Below are positions 42,303-52,463 of a stretch of DNA of 64,000 nucleotides, in pieces. Both the position numbers and the translations under genes were made by a program. The stretch is taken from assembly GCA_032718475.1 (NCBI GenBank), contig JAUCBJ010002801.1, positions 1 through 64,000 on the forward strand, written 5' to 3'. Below the pieces are notes generated by a model. The model was not told where the DNA came from, did not search any database, and worked only from the letters and a program-made list of their open reading frames with translations. The stretch is from Nemertoderma westbladi (taxonomy: Eukaryota; Xenacoelomorpha; Nemertodermatida; Nemertodermatidae). Every line of letters begins with the position of its first letter. The first letter of the stretch is position 1.

Positions 42303-44007
42303 CAGCGTTTGGAGTGGGTGTGTGACTATATTATTTCATATATTTTCATCATTTTTATATTTCTGTATGTATTATTATGTAATTTTATTATAATCGTTTT
42401 CTTTAATTTTATTTTAGTAGAATGTTATTTTAGTGATTATTTAGTAGAATAGTGCAATATATATATTAGTCTTATTACTTAATTACTTATATATTATATA
42501 TTTAGTGCGACGGCGAGAAATAATTCTTTTTCTCTTTCCTTACTGTCCGTATTACATTATAAATACGTGACTACAGTAAGATGAAATATCCGTACTTATT
42601 AAAGTACAATAAAGCTCCTACTATATTCAAGTATTATTGGTAAGTAGAGTATTAGGAATGCAAAGTTCAGATCCTCGTGTCTCAGCTAAACCAAGCTCTG
42701 GGTAGACCTTGGAAACGACTTGCCTCTTCTCACTGACATTGTTTCTTGCAATATTGCTCTCATACCGTATATTAAATAATACATATAGTAGCGTGATGTC
42801 CTTTTAACAGTAGCGTAAAACGCAAAATAAATCTGTTAAACCCTTTGACCATCTGTAATTCTAGTTGATTAAGATATCGCGGCACCCACCGATATACTTG
42901 AAAGACAAAATTCTAGAATCAGTGGTTAACGTCCCCAGACAAGTTCTGGAATAAACCGGTGCCCATCTTAAATATTAACTATTAATATTTATAAAATCTG
43001 TCAAACAAATACAATAGAGTAAATACTTACAAGTTAACTCTAGAAAATCTATAAATCAAAATCTGTTAAAATTTAGATCCTTTAAAATTCTAGTCGATTA
43101 AGATATCGTAGCACTTACCGATACTCTTAAAAGGACAAATTTCCTAGAATTCAGGATCCTAGTCCCCAGACATGCTCTGGAATAAAATTGTGTCTATTTA
43201 ATATTAAATAATAAAATTTACGGGAATAAATTTAAATTCATATTTTTTAATGAATTTGATAAATTGTCATTTTTATACAATTTATAACATTCCCAAAATT
43301 CCATTAATTAATAGATCATGGGAGCGGAGATTCACCCTATTAAGTATATTAAGGTGCGAGAATCTCCAATATATAGTCAATAGCCGATAAAATTCATAAA
43401 ATCATGTATAAAGAGGAATATTGACAATTAAAGAATTACTATTAAATAGCATCCCAGATCTGTATGCATGAGAATTACCCTAATTCTACTGCTAGCTTTC
43501 CATAATGTCACCATGGCAACAACCACGCTAGAATTAGAAGTGAGTTAAAAGAACAATAAAGCTTGCCCCATTGAATAGCATAAGGAATAAATAGCACACT
43601 GCTAGTATCCAAGGATACACAATAATAACTTGGCATTCTGGAAGGCACTTGACTAATGGACTAATGGCCCGAATGTGTGCGGTTTGTGACAGTTGTGTGG
43701 AATTTGTGCGTTTATAGGTGAATGTTACTACTAAAGTGTGTTTACAGTAGCGAGTCGCAATTGTGAAAGTAGCCCTAACTCTGCAGTAAGAACCTGAAGT
43801 AAATCTAACCCTTTGGGACGGACAGTGGAGTGACTCGTGCTGGTTATCATTGTCGTTGTGTAGCTACTACGTTGGCGAAAAACACAGCGACGACGGTACA
43901 TCGGCGCTGAGGATCTTACACTGTCCGGGGGCCGAGAGGGGTAGGCAGCGACGCCCGCTAGCCTAATTATAAACTCATTATAATATTGATAAACTCATAT
44001 AGCAGCT
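42303..44007 (+). other. Non-coding tract between pol and ORF3, copy A
   Basis: A 1.7-kb AT-rich tract, conserved in order and sequence in copies B (57467-59100) and C (14751-16409). It includes a pyrimidine-rich stretch (near 42520-42550), the duplicated hairpin domain, and a segment with long near-complementary ATTAATTAATAG-type words around 43300. An element normally has little sequence here, so it probably serves expression of ORF3 or RNA handling. Confidence 0.65.
42858..43195 (+). other. Duplicated hairpin domain, copy A
   Basis: Unit 1 (about 42858-42970) and unit 2 (about 43085-43195) share the order ATTCTAGT, GATTAAGATATCG, CCACCGATA or TTACCGATA, ATTCTAGAAT-like word, GTCCCCAGA-loop-TCTGGAATAAA. 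The hairpins lie at 42935-42949 and 43166-43180 and each is followed directly by AATAAA. The same pair exists in copies B and C. Candidate roles are RNA export, internal initiation or premature polyadenylation. Confidence 0.6.
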
Positions 44008-44517
44008 ATGACTGAGTTGATAGAAGATGATCTTGGTATCAGGGAGCGATATACTCTACCTTTACAAGCGTTTGTTGATAGCTTAATACGCGGCGAAGCT
44101 AGTCCAACTACTACGGAAGACGATGGTCGTTATATCGAACCGCCAATGTCCCTGGAGCAACTTACGCGTGAATTGGACTATAGAAAATTCACCGCTCGCT
44201 ATACGCATCGTAACGGTACGTATATGGACTTCTTAACTACTGGCCATCCTATCGATTTACACGATACGGAAGATGTAGACACCGAAAGGGAAATGGTTTT
44301 ATTTAAATATCATACCCAGCGGAGTCGGAACGATAAACCGAGAATAGAACACGAGAATTCTATTCGGAACCGACTCGAAAGAGAAGACGTTGAAGAGCCG
44401 GATAAACGCAGCGACTTCAACGATTATCTGGAATTCTTGAGAGAAACATATCTCAATATTGCCAGTCAACAAAATCTAACACTCGATATCCTCAAGGTAT
44501 ACATCATGACCCTATGA
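44008..44517 (+). pseudogene. ORF3 N-terminal segment, copy A
   Basis: A 169-residue acidic frame starting MTELIEDDLGIRERYTLPLQ, also recognisable in copies B (59101) and C (14750). It is unlike Env proteins: no signal peptide or membrane segment is seen. It ends in TGA at 44515-44517, but the frame starting at ATG 44514 overlaps it (ATGA) and can be read further upstream in its own register, so an indel near 44490 probably split one gene. Genuine overlapping ORFs are the alternative. No known domain is recognised. Confidence 0.7.
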
Positions 44518-45287
44518 TAGAACTCAAACGGCTCTATTTCACTATGATGTATCTTACCGCCGATCGACCGCTACCTGTCGTCCCAGATAGCTTCGAACAG
44601 ATGGAGGAATATTGTAAAACTGGAGAACGATCACCCGCGTTTCCCCTGCAGGACGTGCGTCTTTGGTATTACTGCGATGAATGCCCTAGACCCAATCAGC
44701 AAACGGAAAGACATAAGCATCCGCGGAAACGTTGCGCTAAACACAGTTTTACACGATACACTTATGGAAGTTTCGAGCGAAACCTGTTCGACGTATCACC
44801 TACGCTCGCTCGACTCAAACAATCCTTAAATAAACCCATGATCAGAGTTCCGGAATACTCGGTCAGACCTCCTCATTCCTTAGTGAGACCTCAAACGCTT
44901 GATCCTAATAGTATAACGGATCTCCCTGAACTGTACTCACTATTTAAAGATCTTGTGTTACCCGAACAATTAATCGGTGGCACTCCGGTAGTGGGCTCGC
45001 TAGATATTCGCCCTTCCTACCTAGCCGGATTGGGACGCGGGCATCTAATATCGCCGTTCAACCCGTACAATCGTCCCGGTTTAACCCCGATACAACCCGT
45101 CACCGAAGTCGAGGAGAGCGTTGTACGAAACGCGTTAGACGCTATTCGGCAGAAGATCGGAAAAGGAACTTACGATTGTCTAGAGAAACGCAAATTGCAG
45201 CAACAAGTCCAAGCGGTGAAAGAATTAGCTTTACCCCAGTTCGATCGAGAAATCCAGAACCTCGAGGAAGACATCAAACGTGGATGA
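44514..45287 (+). pseudogene. ORF3 middle segment, copy A
   Basis: A 257-residue frame with a Cys/His cluster (YYCDECPRPNQQTERHKHPR, then KRCAKH) that could bind a metal. It then has a Pro-rich region with GGTPVVGSLDIRPSYLAGLG and a C-terminal helical Gln/Lys/Glu stretch. It stops at TGA (45285-45287); copy B has CGA at the same position, and the same frame runs on to 47345, so the stop is a CpG-type nonsense change. Function is unknown. Confidence 0.7.
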
Positions 45288-45368
45288 ACCTATTCTCTGC
45301 AAGAGTTCCTAGACGAGCGTTTACAACAACAAGCGGAGGAAAATCAGCTCGAAGAGAAACACATAGAA

Positions 45369-47345
45369 ATGGATGAGAGAGAAGAAGCAGCTTTAGCCCA
45401 GCCAGAAGCTCAAATCCTTATGACTGATCTCTATTCTAAAACCATCATCCATCCTTCGATGGTTCCTCATTTCGGAGACAAACTCTTCGCCACGGCACAA
45501 CCTCAACCGGTTGATATCAACCTAAGATCTCGAGATCTTATCGCTGACGCTCCTATGTTGCAACGTCCGCCAATCGAGGCCGCTCGTGTCGACGGTATAC
45601 TCGTTGAACCTCCGGACAATAGAGTGGATCTTGTCCGTCGTATGGTACACGAGGTCAACATACGCGCTAGACCTTTACCGAACTCGTTTTATGGGATCAA
45701 AGATCACCCTTATTATGTCAATCTAACTCAATATTACATGGTAAAACCGGAAGATCCTACACATAGTCTAAGGTTTCTACCACTAATAAATCCTCTCGAT
45801 CTTGTCGAACTCGAACAACTGCAGAAACATCTGGATCAGTTAGTGAAAGTAAACTCCTTCCGAAAACCCTATAATGTTTCCAGAATAGAGAAAGATACAA
45901 TACCTCCGTATAATCTCAATGGATTTATCAAAACTCGATTAGTCCACTGGAATCTCGACGTGTTATTCAAGGAGGAAAGAATACAACGATATGGAGATGT
46001 AGAAACATATACTACACAGTATTTGAAGTATAGAGATCTACCTAATGCTAACGAATGCGCCACCTTGTGGCATCCAGTGGGAATGACTCTAGAAAACGCC
46101 ACTAAAGAGTGGAACGAAACTCTTAACGTTATCGAGATGTATGGAGTTGTCACTTACGATAACGAAGGTAGCGTTCCGGTTGGAGAACTGGGAACTACGC
46201 GCATGATACATATACGAGGACTAGCTGGTTCTACCCACATATTTACTCGAGCGTGTTCCGATGTGATTGATTATTCTTTTGAGACCCTCACCGAGATACA
46301 AAAGAAACTCCGACATGGACAATTCGAACTCGTGCAGCGTTACGTCACTGACACCGAGCGCAAACCAGCCATGGGTATCGATGGATCGATGTTACCCCAG
46401 CCCGTGCTCGAGATGTTGTTTAACGAAAGAATACTTAAAATCGGCTCAGCTGTTTATGGAGATCTCCAAAACGACTTTAGGAACATGAAGAATATCCCAT
46501 ATCCTTTCGTAGATACTCAGCTGATTGCTCCCTGGGCAGAAGGCCGAGGTTTCTTTCGAACTATGTATGCCAATACACCCAGCGGCATCACTAAAGTACA
46601 ACGACCCTCCATCGGACATCTTGCCTTTCAAGAATACGGATGGAATTTCAAGGTCGGAAATCCTATCAACTATCAACAAGTATATGGAGATCATTATTCT
46701 CGATTATACTTCGATGGACCATTGACAGCACCAGGTGTCGTGTATAGCTTCATGAGTGTTCCACTTCGTCCCTCCTTAGCTATATACACGATCTTTGAAA
46801 ACGCCGCACTTGCCGGTTGGCTAGCCGATGTGTGCAGTCGTACTATACGCGCCCATCCCTTAATACTTGGAACCAAACTCGCCAAGCTAGATGAACACAA
46901 TAAATTCATCCGCTTCGAATGTTTCAGGCGCTTTCTGACTCCGTTCCGTAACGTTGATAGTCAGTTCAAGGACCGCGCTCTGACTAAGCTCAGCCTAAGA
47001 GACTCAGCAGCTGAGAAGTTAGACAGCGCTGGATTCGCCATTTTCAAGGACGTTTGTATACAGAACTTACATTCCTCTGTTATACAAAGACCTCGAATAC
47101 CCACGGGTTATTCTATCGTGGAAGTTCAGACAGTGGGTTCGCTTGAGGAGACAGCCGCACCTACCTCAGCTATGCAATTGGAAGACGAACCAATATGCTT
47201 AGAATCCAAGGAGATTCAGCTTACAGCGCCCCGGAGCAGCGACAACGACTACGTCTTGGAATGGTATCAAGGTCCACAATGTCTCACCGCATACGATTAT
47301 CGGCACACCAACTATGTTTTGGTGTTTATGTTTTGGTTTTTATAA
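45369..47345 (+). CDS. ORF3 main segment, copy A, unrecognised 658-residue protein
   Basis: A long open frame in register with 44514-45287 and joined to it by an open stretch after the TGA; the Met at 45369 is simply the first one available. The protein has mixed composition, is rich in aromatic and Pro residues, and has no signal peptide or repeat. Only the last residues (VLVFMFWFL) are hydrophobic. The length, globular character and position after pol suggest a structural or accessory protein of the element, but I cannot place it in a family. It is deleted in copies B and C, so it may be supplied in trans or be dispensable for them. A poly(A)-type AATAAA lies near 47452. Confidence 0.75.
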   Translation: MDEREEAALAQPEAQILMTDLYSKTIIHPSMVPHFGDKLFATAQPQPVDINLRSRDLIADAPMLQRPPIEAARVDGILVEPPDNRVDLVRRMVHEVNIRARPLPNSFYGIKDHPYYVNLTQYYMVKPEDPTHSLRFLPLINPLDLVELEQLQKHLDQLVKVNSFRKPYNVSRIEKDTIPPYNLNGFIKTRLVHWNLDVLFKEERIQRYGDVETYTTQYLKYRDLPNANECATLWHPVGMTLENATKEWNETLNVIEMYGVVTYDNEGSVPVGELGTTRMIHIRGLAGSTHIFTRACSDVIDYSFETLTEIQKKLRHGQFELVQRYVTDTERKPAMGIDGSMLPQPVLEMLFNERILKIGSAVYGDLQNDFRNMKNIPYPFVDTQLIAPWAEGRGFFRTMYANTPSGITKVQRPSIGHLAFQEYGWNFKVGNPINYQQVYGDHYSRLYFDGPLTAPGVVYSFMSVPLRPSLAIYTIFENAALAGWLADVCSRTIRAHPLILGTKLAKLDEHNKFIRFECFRRFLTPFRNVDSQFKDRALTKLSLRDSAAEKLDSAGFAIFKDVCIQNLHSSVIQRPRIPTGYSIVEVQTVGSLEETAAPTSAMQLEDEPICLESKEIQLTAPRSSDNDYVLEWYQGPQCLTAYDYRHTNYVLVFMFWFL

Positions 47346-47985
47346 CTGTTTTGGTTATTGATTTATGTTCTGGAACATATTATTGTAGACTCATTACATG
47401 TTAAATTTTTGTGGTAGCTAGTGTTTTTATAGTAGCTACTGTAATTTTTTTTAATAAAAAAAATCTTATTTTTTTAAATTAATGTTATTTGCGTTGTACT
47501 GTATGCACGGTAGCACAACATTATTTTCAAGAACTCTTATGAGTGGTGTCAATCTGAATATATTACGAAAGAATATCCTTTGTAACGTTCCATAACATAA
47601 ATCAATAGTCAAAAACAACTATAAAAAAGGCAGAATAATGGTGACACGGGCTAAACTACCCTAGTACCGATGGTACTCATAGCCTTTGAAATATAATTTA
47701 TACTTTTATAATATATCACTTTTAGAATATTAATATACATATGTAATCAACGAAACGAACTATTTATATATTTTTCACTATCATCATCGAGAATTAACCC
47801 CTTAAGAGTAGCTACTACAAAAAATATCATGTTGGATGAATGTAAACTATCTTCTAGAAAACTAGTACCAATTCATTATATTATTAAAGTAGACACCATT
47901 TAGGTAAATAACGTTTGTAAAATGTAAAGTATCGAGATATTTTCTAATAAAGGCCAACAAACTGCCCAATAAGGTAAACTACACC
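47346..47985. other. Non-coding between ORF3 and the caspase-like gene
   Basis: AT-rich, with T-rich and AATAAA words near 47440-47470. No LTR, PBS or gene is visible. It is not represented in copies B or C, so whether it belongs to copy A cannot be told. Confidence 0.4.
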
Positions 47986-48893
47986 ATGAATTACGAAGAC
48001 TTCAGCAGTATCAGCCCCCCAACCCGCTGGAGTTTGACCCAACCATCCGACAGATCCGACACATCTCACCGACTGGACACTGCCGTCCGACCTGCCATTC
48101 TCTCCCACCCCATCCTGAAGGAAGACGACCAAGTCTACCGCTACAGAATGGATAATCCCAACCGGGGTATCGCCATTATCATTAATGAGATTAACTTTGA
48201 CCGCGTACGTCCACGACTCCTCCCTGAAGCGAGACACAAAGCCGGAGCCGACATCGATGGTAACAGTTTCTTCGAGGCTTTGGAGCATCTCGGCTTCACA
48301 GTTTTTCTCTACAACGACCTAACTATGCGCGAGATTCATGATCTGGCTAAACACATTGCTAAACTCGACCACACATCCAACGACATGCTTATCTTCTCTG
48401 TCTTTAGCTACGGCCGCGATTATAACTGTGACAATTATACGATATATGCGGTGGACGACGATTTCGATGCCTGTATGATTACCTCGAAATTCCGACCGAG
48501 AGAAGCGCCAACTCTGGTGGCTAAACCGAAAGTTGTTATATTCCAGGTGTGTCGGGGAACTGAAGCGGATCCCGGTTGGCAGGAGGAGCATTCAGACTTT
48601 GGAATTATGCAAATGAACAGCGACAAGGATATGTTGATCTGCTATGCTGCCTCGCCGAAACACATCGCGTTTAGGAACGCAGAGACGGGGTCCTGGTATA
48701 TCGAGGCATTATCTAAGGCTCTCTAAAGAAATGGGGCTTCCGTTTGAGTTTACAGCAGATCCTAACGAGAGTTAACTACATTGTCGCTTACCAGTACGAG
48801 AGTCATGACTTCAAAGAAGAGTACAACAGGAGGAAAGAGATCCCCTGTATCTCATCCAGGCTAACGAAAGACATATTCATGACTCAAAAATAA
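47986..48893 (+). pseudogene. Caspase-like protein, His to Tyr, late frameshift
   Basis: Residues 1-50 form a short prodomain. A p20-like domain starts at YRMDNPNRGIAIIIN, with GADIDGNSFFEALEHLGF as in effector caspases. The active-site Cys box is FQVCRGTE (Gln187, Cys189). The residue aligned with catalytic His is Tyr142 (FSYG where SHG is usual). The p10 part follows after a short linker with few cleavage-type Asp (LICYAASP, then FRNAETGSW with substrate-binding Arg230). The first frame stops at 48726, but the expected p10 tail (QQILTRVNYIVA, EIPCISSRLTK) continues in another frame to TAA 48891-48893, so one base is probably missing near 48722. It is intronless, with AATAAA 23 bp after the stop. 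It may be a decoy or a dead retrocopy; active caspases cleave after Asp in apoptosis. Confidence 0.85.
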
Positions 48894-48915
48894 TATTGTA
48901 CCTGTTGTAATTTGA

Positions 48916-48921
48916 AATAAA
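48916..48921 (+). terminator. Poly(A) signal after caspase-like gene
   Basis: AATAAA, 23 bp past the TAA stop and followed by further A-rich sequence. Such a short 3' UTR fits a retrocopy or compact viral-style gene. Confidence 0.45.
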
Positions 48922-48968
48922 CATAAATAATAGTGACGGGGGTCTACAGTAGAAGGCCCGATAAGGAA

Positions 48969-48973
48969 CCAAC
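48969..48973 (+). repeat. Target-site duplication of copy B (left)
   Basis: CCAAC immediately before the TGTAAAAG start of the left LTR is repeated at 61723-61727, immediately after the right LTR end GCGCGAACA. Five bases is the duplication length expected for BEL/Pao integrases. It proves that 48974-61722 is one insertion. Confidence 0.85.
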
Positions 48974-50160
48974 TGTAAAAGCTTTTGCGGAATTAGCCGG
49001 TTATTTTTACCGCAAAGTACTCTGTAGGTGTTTTAACGGACATCAAAAGCCGTTTCCTTACTGTACTGGTGTTTTAGTGGACATAAAAAGCCATTTCTTC
49101 TGTATGTGTACTTTGGCGGACATAACTAGCAATTCTATGTCGCAATACGCTAAATCCTCTTGAAACAGTGTAGTTACTATGACGACAGCTAACAGCTGAT
49201 CTGTACAAGTGTAGCTTTTTCCTTGTTCTCTGTTGTTTCTTTGTTCGGTCAACCAATCAGAGCGATTCTCCTGCTTTTTGTACAGAAACCTCCGGGAAAT
49301 CGCGCAATGCATTATGGGTCAATGTTTACCTTTTTTCCTGAGCCCAGAAGACCGGCTTTGGAATCTCTGTGTTTTCAGGCTTTAGCCCAACATTAGTAGG
49401 CTTAATCACAGAAACGTATATCTGTTATCTTAACAAATCAATCATAACATAACTCACCTAATCATATTGTCAACTACAAACACCGCATTTTTACTGCTAT
49501 TTACTGTCGGTCATTAATTATATCGGTTGATGGAATATTATTATATTTGGATAATATCGATCAATAATCAGAAACCCCAATCTTCTTGGTATACTGAAGG
49601 TTAGAGAGACCGGTTACATATAACAATTGCGACTTACATTAAAGTGGTTTTGGAGTGAATCTAATGCTATTTCATAGGCACTACATGAGACGGTTGTTGT
49701 TCTCTTTATATGTGACTAAAATTAGTGAAGGTCGGCAGATCAGTGTGCAGCATTGTGCAGTAGTGTGTATGATTGTGACTGATAACAAAGCATCTCCTAA
49801 AGAATGCGCTATATACGTAAATCCATAGCCATCCCGTTGTGTCTAGTTTAAGTCATAACTCTGTTTACATATTTAGAGCGCCACGTCCTAAAGGAACTGT
49901 TAATATTTCCCGAAAGTGAATAATATTTGTCAGAGATTATATATTACGATCAGTCGAATAATACAGTAGGCCTACATCGCAATCAGGTTAGGCTTCCGAA
50001 TCCAGTCTCCCGGGTATATCCAGCGGGTGAATGGTCGCGCATAGACTGGCTTCGGCTAATGTAGTGTATCAAATACTCATCATAGGCTAAAGTCGATTTA
50101 TTATCTAGAAGACATCCAAATTTGGCAGGTTAAACTGCTAAAGGTCTGAAAGCGCGAACA
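48974..50160 (+). repeat. 5' LTR of copy B, 1187 bp
   Basis: Begins TGTAAAAGCTTTTGC and ends AAGCGCGAACA. It contains the CCAAT box at 49253-49257, an ATGCATTATGGGTC word, the AGCGCCACGTCCTAAAGGAAC block, and the stem CCAGTCT/AGACTGG at 50002-50049. By eye it differs from 60536-61722 at only a handful of bases. Confidence 0.93.
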
Positions 50161-52463
50161 ATAACAGATATAACTTCAGAAATATAGTTGTCTATTGTTC
50201 TGGTAAGAACAATAACAGATATAAAATTCTGATTGCAGTGTAGGCAATAAATGCAGTTTAATATTGTTCTGGTAAGAACAATAACGGTTATTGCTTCTGT
50301 ATTGCAGTAGGCAATAAAGCTGAAGTACCAGTCAACCAGTACCCAGTAGGCCTGACTACCTAACTACCCGAACCGGTACTTACAGCAGTACAGGTACAGG
50401 AGTATTATTCGATTTTGATAATTATATACCGGTAGGCCTTAATATTTAATCAGGGAGGGCCCGCCCTGGTTTTTATTGAGATTTTACTTATTTATTTACT
50501 TGTAGGTTAATATTGAGCAGAAGACGTGTAAGCCTGCCCAGATTATACAGATAATTTTTAGGCTGGACTGTTGTCTGACTGTTGATAAGTCTGAAGAGAT
50601 TGTAGTGTGTGTAGAGCGTATGTCCGAAAAAGTACTAGTTAGGAAAGTAGGGGCTTCCAGTGCTGTGAGGTAAATCCCCTCGAAAGAATAAGTCGTACTA
50701 CTCGGTTAGAACGCATACTAACTAACCATTTTGGAGTCTGCATATACTGTAGTTTGTTTAGGCTTGATAGTAGTCTGCCAGAGTTTGGTCTGTATTTTGT
50801 ATGTGTAGTCTGTATGGGTAGCGTAATATTTCTTATTTAGATAATTTGTAGGCTGGATTGTTGTCTGGCTGTTGTTAAGTTTGAAGAGATTGCGGTGTGT
50901 GTAGAGTGTATGTCCGATAAATTACTAGTTAGGAACGTAGGGGCTTCCAGTGCTGTGAGGTAAATCCCCTTGAAAGAATAAGTCGTACTACTCGGTTAGA
51001 ATGCATACTAACTAACCATTTCGGAGTCTGCATATACTGTAGTTTGTTTGGGCTTGATAGTAGTCTGCCAGAGTTTGGTCTGTATTTTATTTGAGTAGTC
51101 TGTACGCGTAGCGTAATATTTATTATTCAGAGTTTATGCGATTATTCGCAACATTCACAACCCCAAGTTTATTCCTACATTAATTGTGCTTGTTATACAT
51201 ACCGTTATAGTTAAATTAACCCCGGCACTACATCAGGGCTGCTTGGCGTAGGTAAAGACTGGTGATTTTGTGCCCCGGTCACTCCAGCAGATACCGTGGT
51301 TCTTTTAGCTGTACAAGTATTTCTAACTGCTGATTATTTGTTGCATAAGTACTTGTACCTAATTTAGGGTTTAGTGTACAGTGCTTTCCGAAGGTAATTA
51401 GTGTGTAGGCAGTATATTTGTGTTGTAAGGTGGTTAATAGGCACGTTGGTTCTGGTAGACCGCGGTAATTAACTTCTAGGTAGGAACACTCCGTGATACA
51501 TAACGTAGTACTTATAGCTATACGGCTATAAGTCGTCAGACGGTGGTATTTTTCCTATCTGGACAACGCAGTATATTTACTACTGCTTTATTATTTTCAA
51601 ATACCGTAGTACCCTGTCCGTTGTAATAACCAGATATTCTAACCCTTTGTTAGGCTGGTTTGTAGACTTCTTGTAAAATTACCCTAAAAATTCGTACGTG
51701 TAATTTTTGTGTTTATTTAGAGATTGTAATCTCACCCCGAATTGTACGTAATTTGTAGTATTAAGTAACTTAGGTAAATTAGAATTATTTGTTTTAGTGT
51801 CCAACAAGTAGCACTTCACTGAGAGCGCACAGCTTCTGTGTAGTGACTCCTTCCCAGAAATAATAACATTTATTTCAAACATTGACAAAACCCATTATAA
51901 GGGTATATATATATTATAAATCAACTCAAACCGATTTATAAATAGTAGGCCTGTCATACAACAATTAGGTCTTAATATCAGTTGGACTACTGCTTAAATA
52001 ACGGTGATAAAGTAAAGTAAAGTAACCAAGTAACCCTAAAATTCAGAAATTCAATTATTCTAAAATAATTGACATACCGGTATTTACAATAGGCTTATTA
52101 TATTTATTTCTATAAATTTAGGCTGAAATTATACCGGTATTTTGTAATTAATTCTAGTCCATAATTATACTTATATATACTATAAGTGTAAGCTGTATAC
52201 CGGTATTCACGATAGGCCTATTATATATTTATATATATTTGTGCTGAGATTACATACCGGTATTCTGTGACAAACCTAGTCTGTAATAATACTTATATAT
52301 ATATACTATAAGTGTATACCGGTATTCTAATATATTATATATATATATCACGCTACACTGAGTAGCAGTATCGGTAATTAATTACTAGGCTAACAGTGAT
52401 ACTGAATTACTAGACTTGCTTTAACTGTAATATAGTAGTAGGCATTCAACTGTACAAACAAAC
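50161..52463 (+). other. 5' untranslated leader of copy B
   Basis: Directly after the LTR the word AACAATAAC recurs about every 68 bp (50156, 50208, 50276), twice joined to a TTGTTCT-GGTA-AGAACAA hairpin. A 290-bp unit is then tandemly duplicated (about 50549-50838 and 50839-51128). AT-rich repeats of about 125 bp with ACCGGTAT precede gag (about 52070-52330). No gene lies here. Confidence 0.75.

Larger units (their letters stand above)
31455..47345 (+). mobile_element. BEL/Pao element copy A, full coding set
   Basis: Plus-strand element with a 5' LTR lacking its first 130 or so bases, a 1.8-kb leader, an almost full-length gag-pol with two stop codons, a 1.7-kb structured non-coding tract and ORF3. 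No 3' LTR of its own follows: the next LTR (48974) belongs to copy B, as shown by B's target duplication. The true 3' end is therefore unknown and could lie between 47345 and 48973, or be displaced past 61727. A is older than B and C judging by its divergent LTR and its mutations. Confidence 0.85.

Noticed and set aside
44008-47345. ORF3 as an Env glycoprotein
   Set aside because: No signal peptide, Cys-rich ectodomain or membrane anchor is visible; only a short hydrophobic end occurs.
49058-49312. 84-residue minus frame in the LTR, repeated at 60620-60874
   Set aside because: It lies inside U3 and is repeated only because the LTR is repeated; no homology to a protein is seen.
48974-50160. 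Reading this LTR as the 3' LTR of copy A
   Set aside because: CCAAC duplications at 48969 and 61723 show that it is the 5' LTR of copy B, and it matches 60536-61722 far better than A's 5' LTR.
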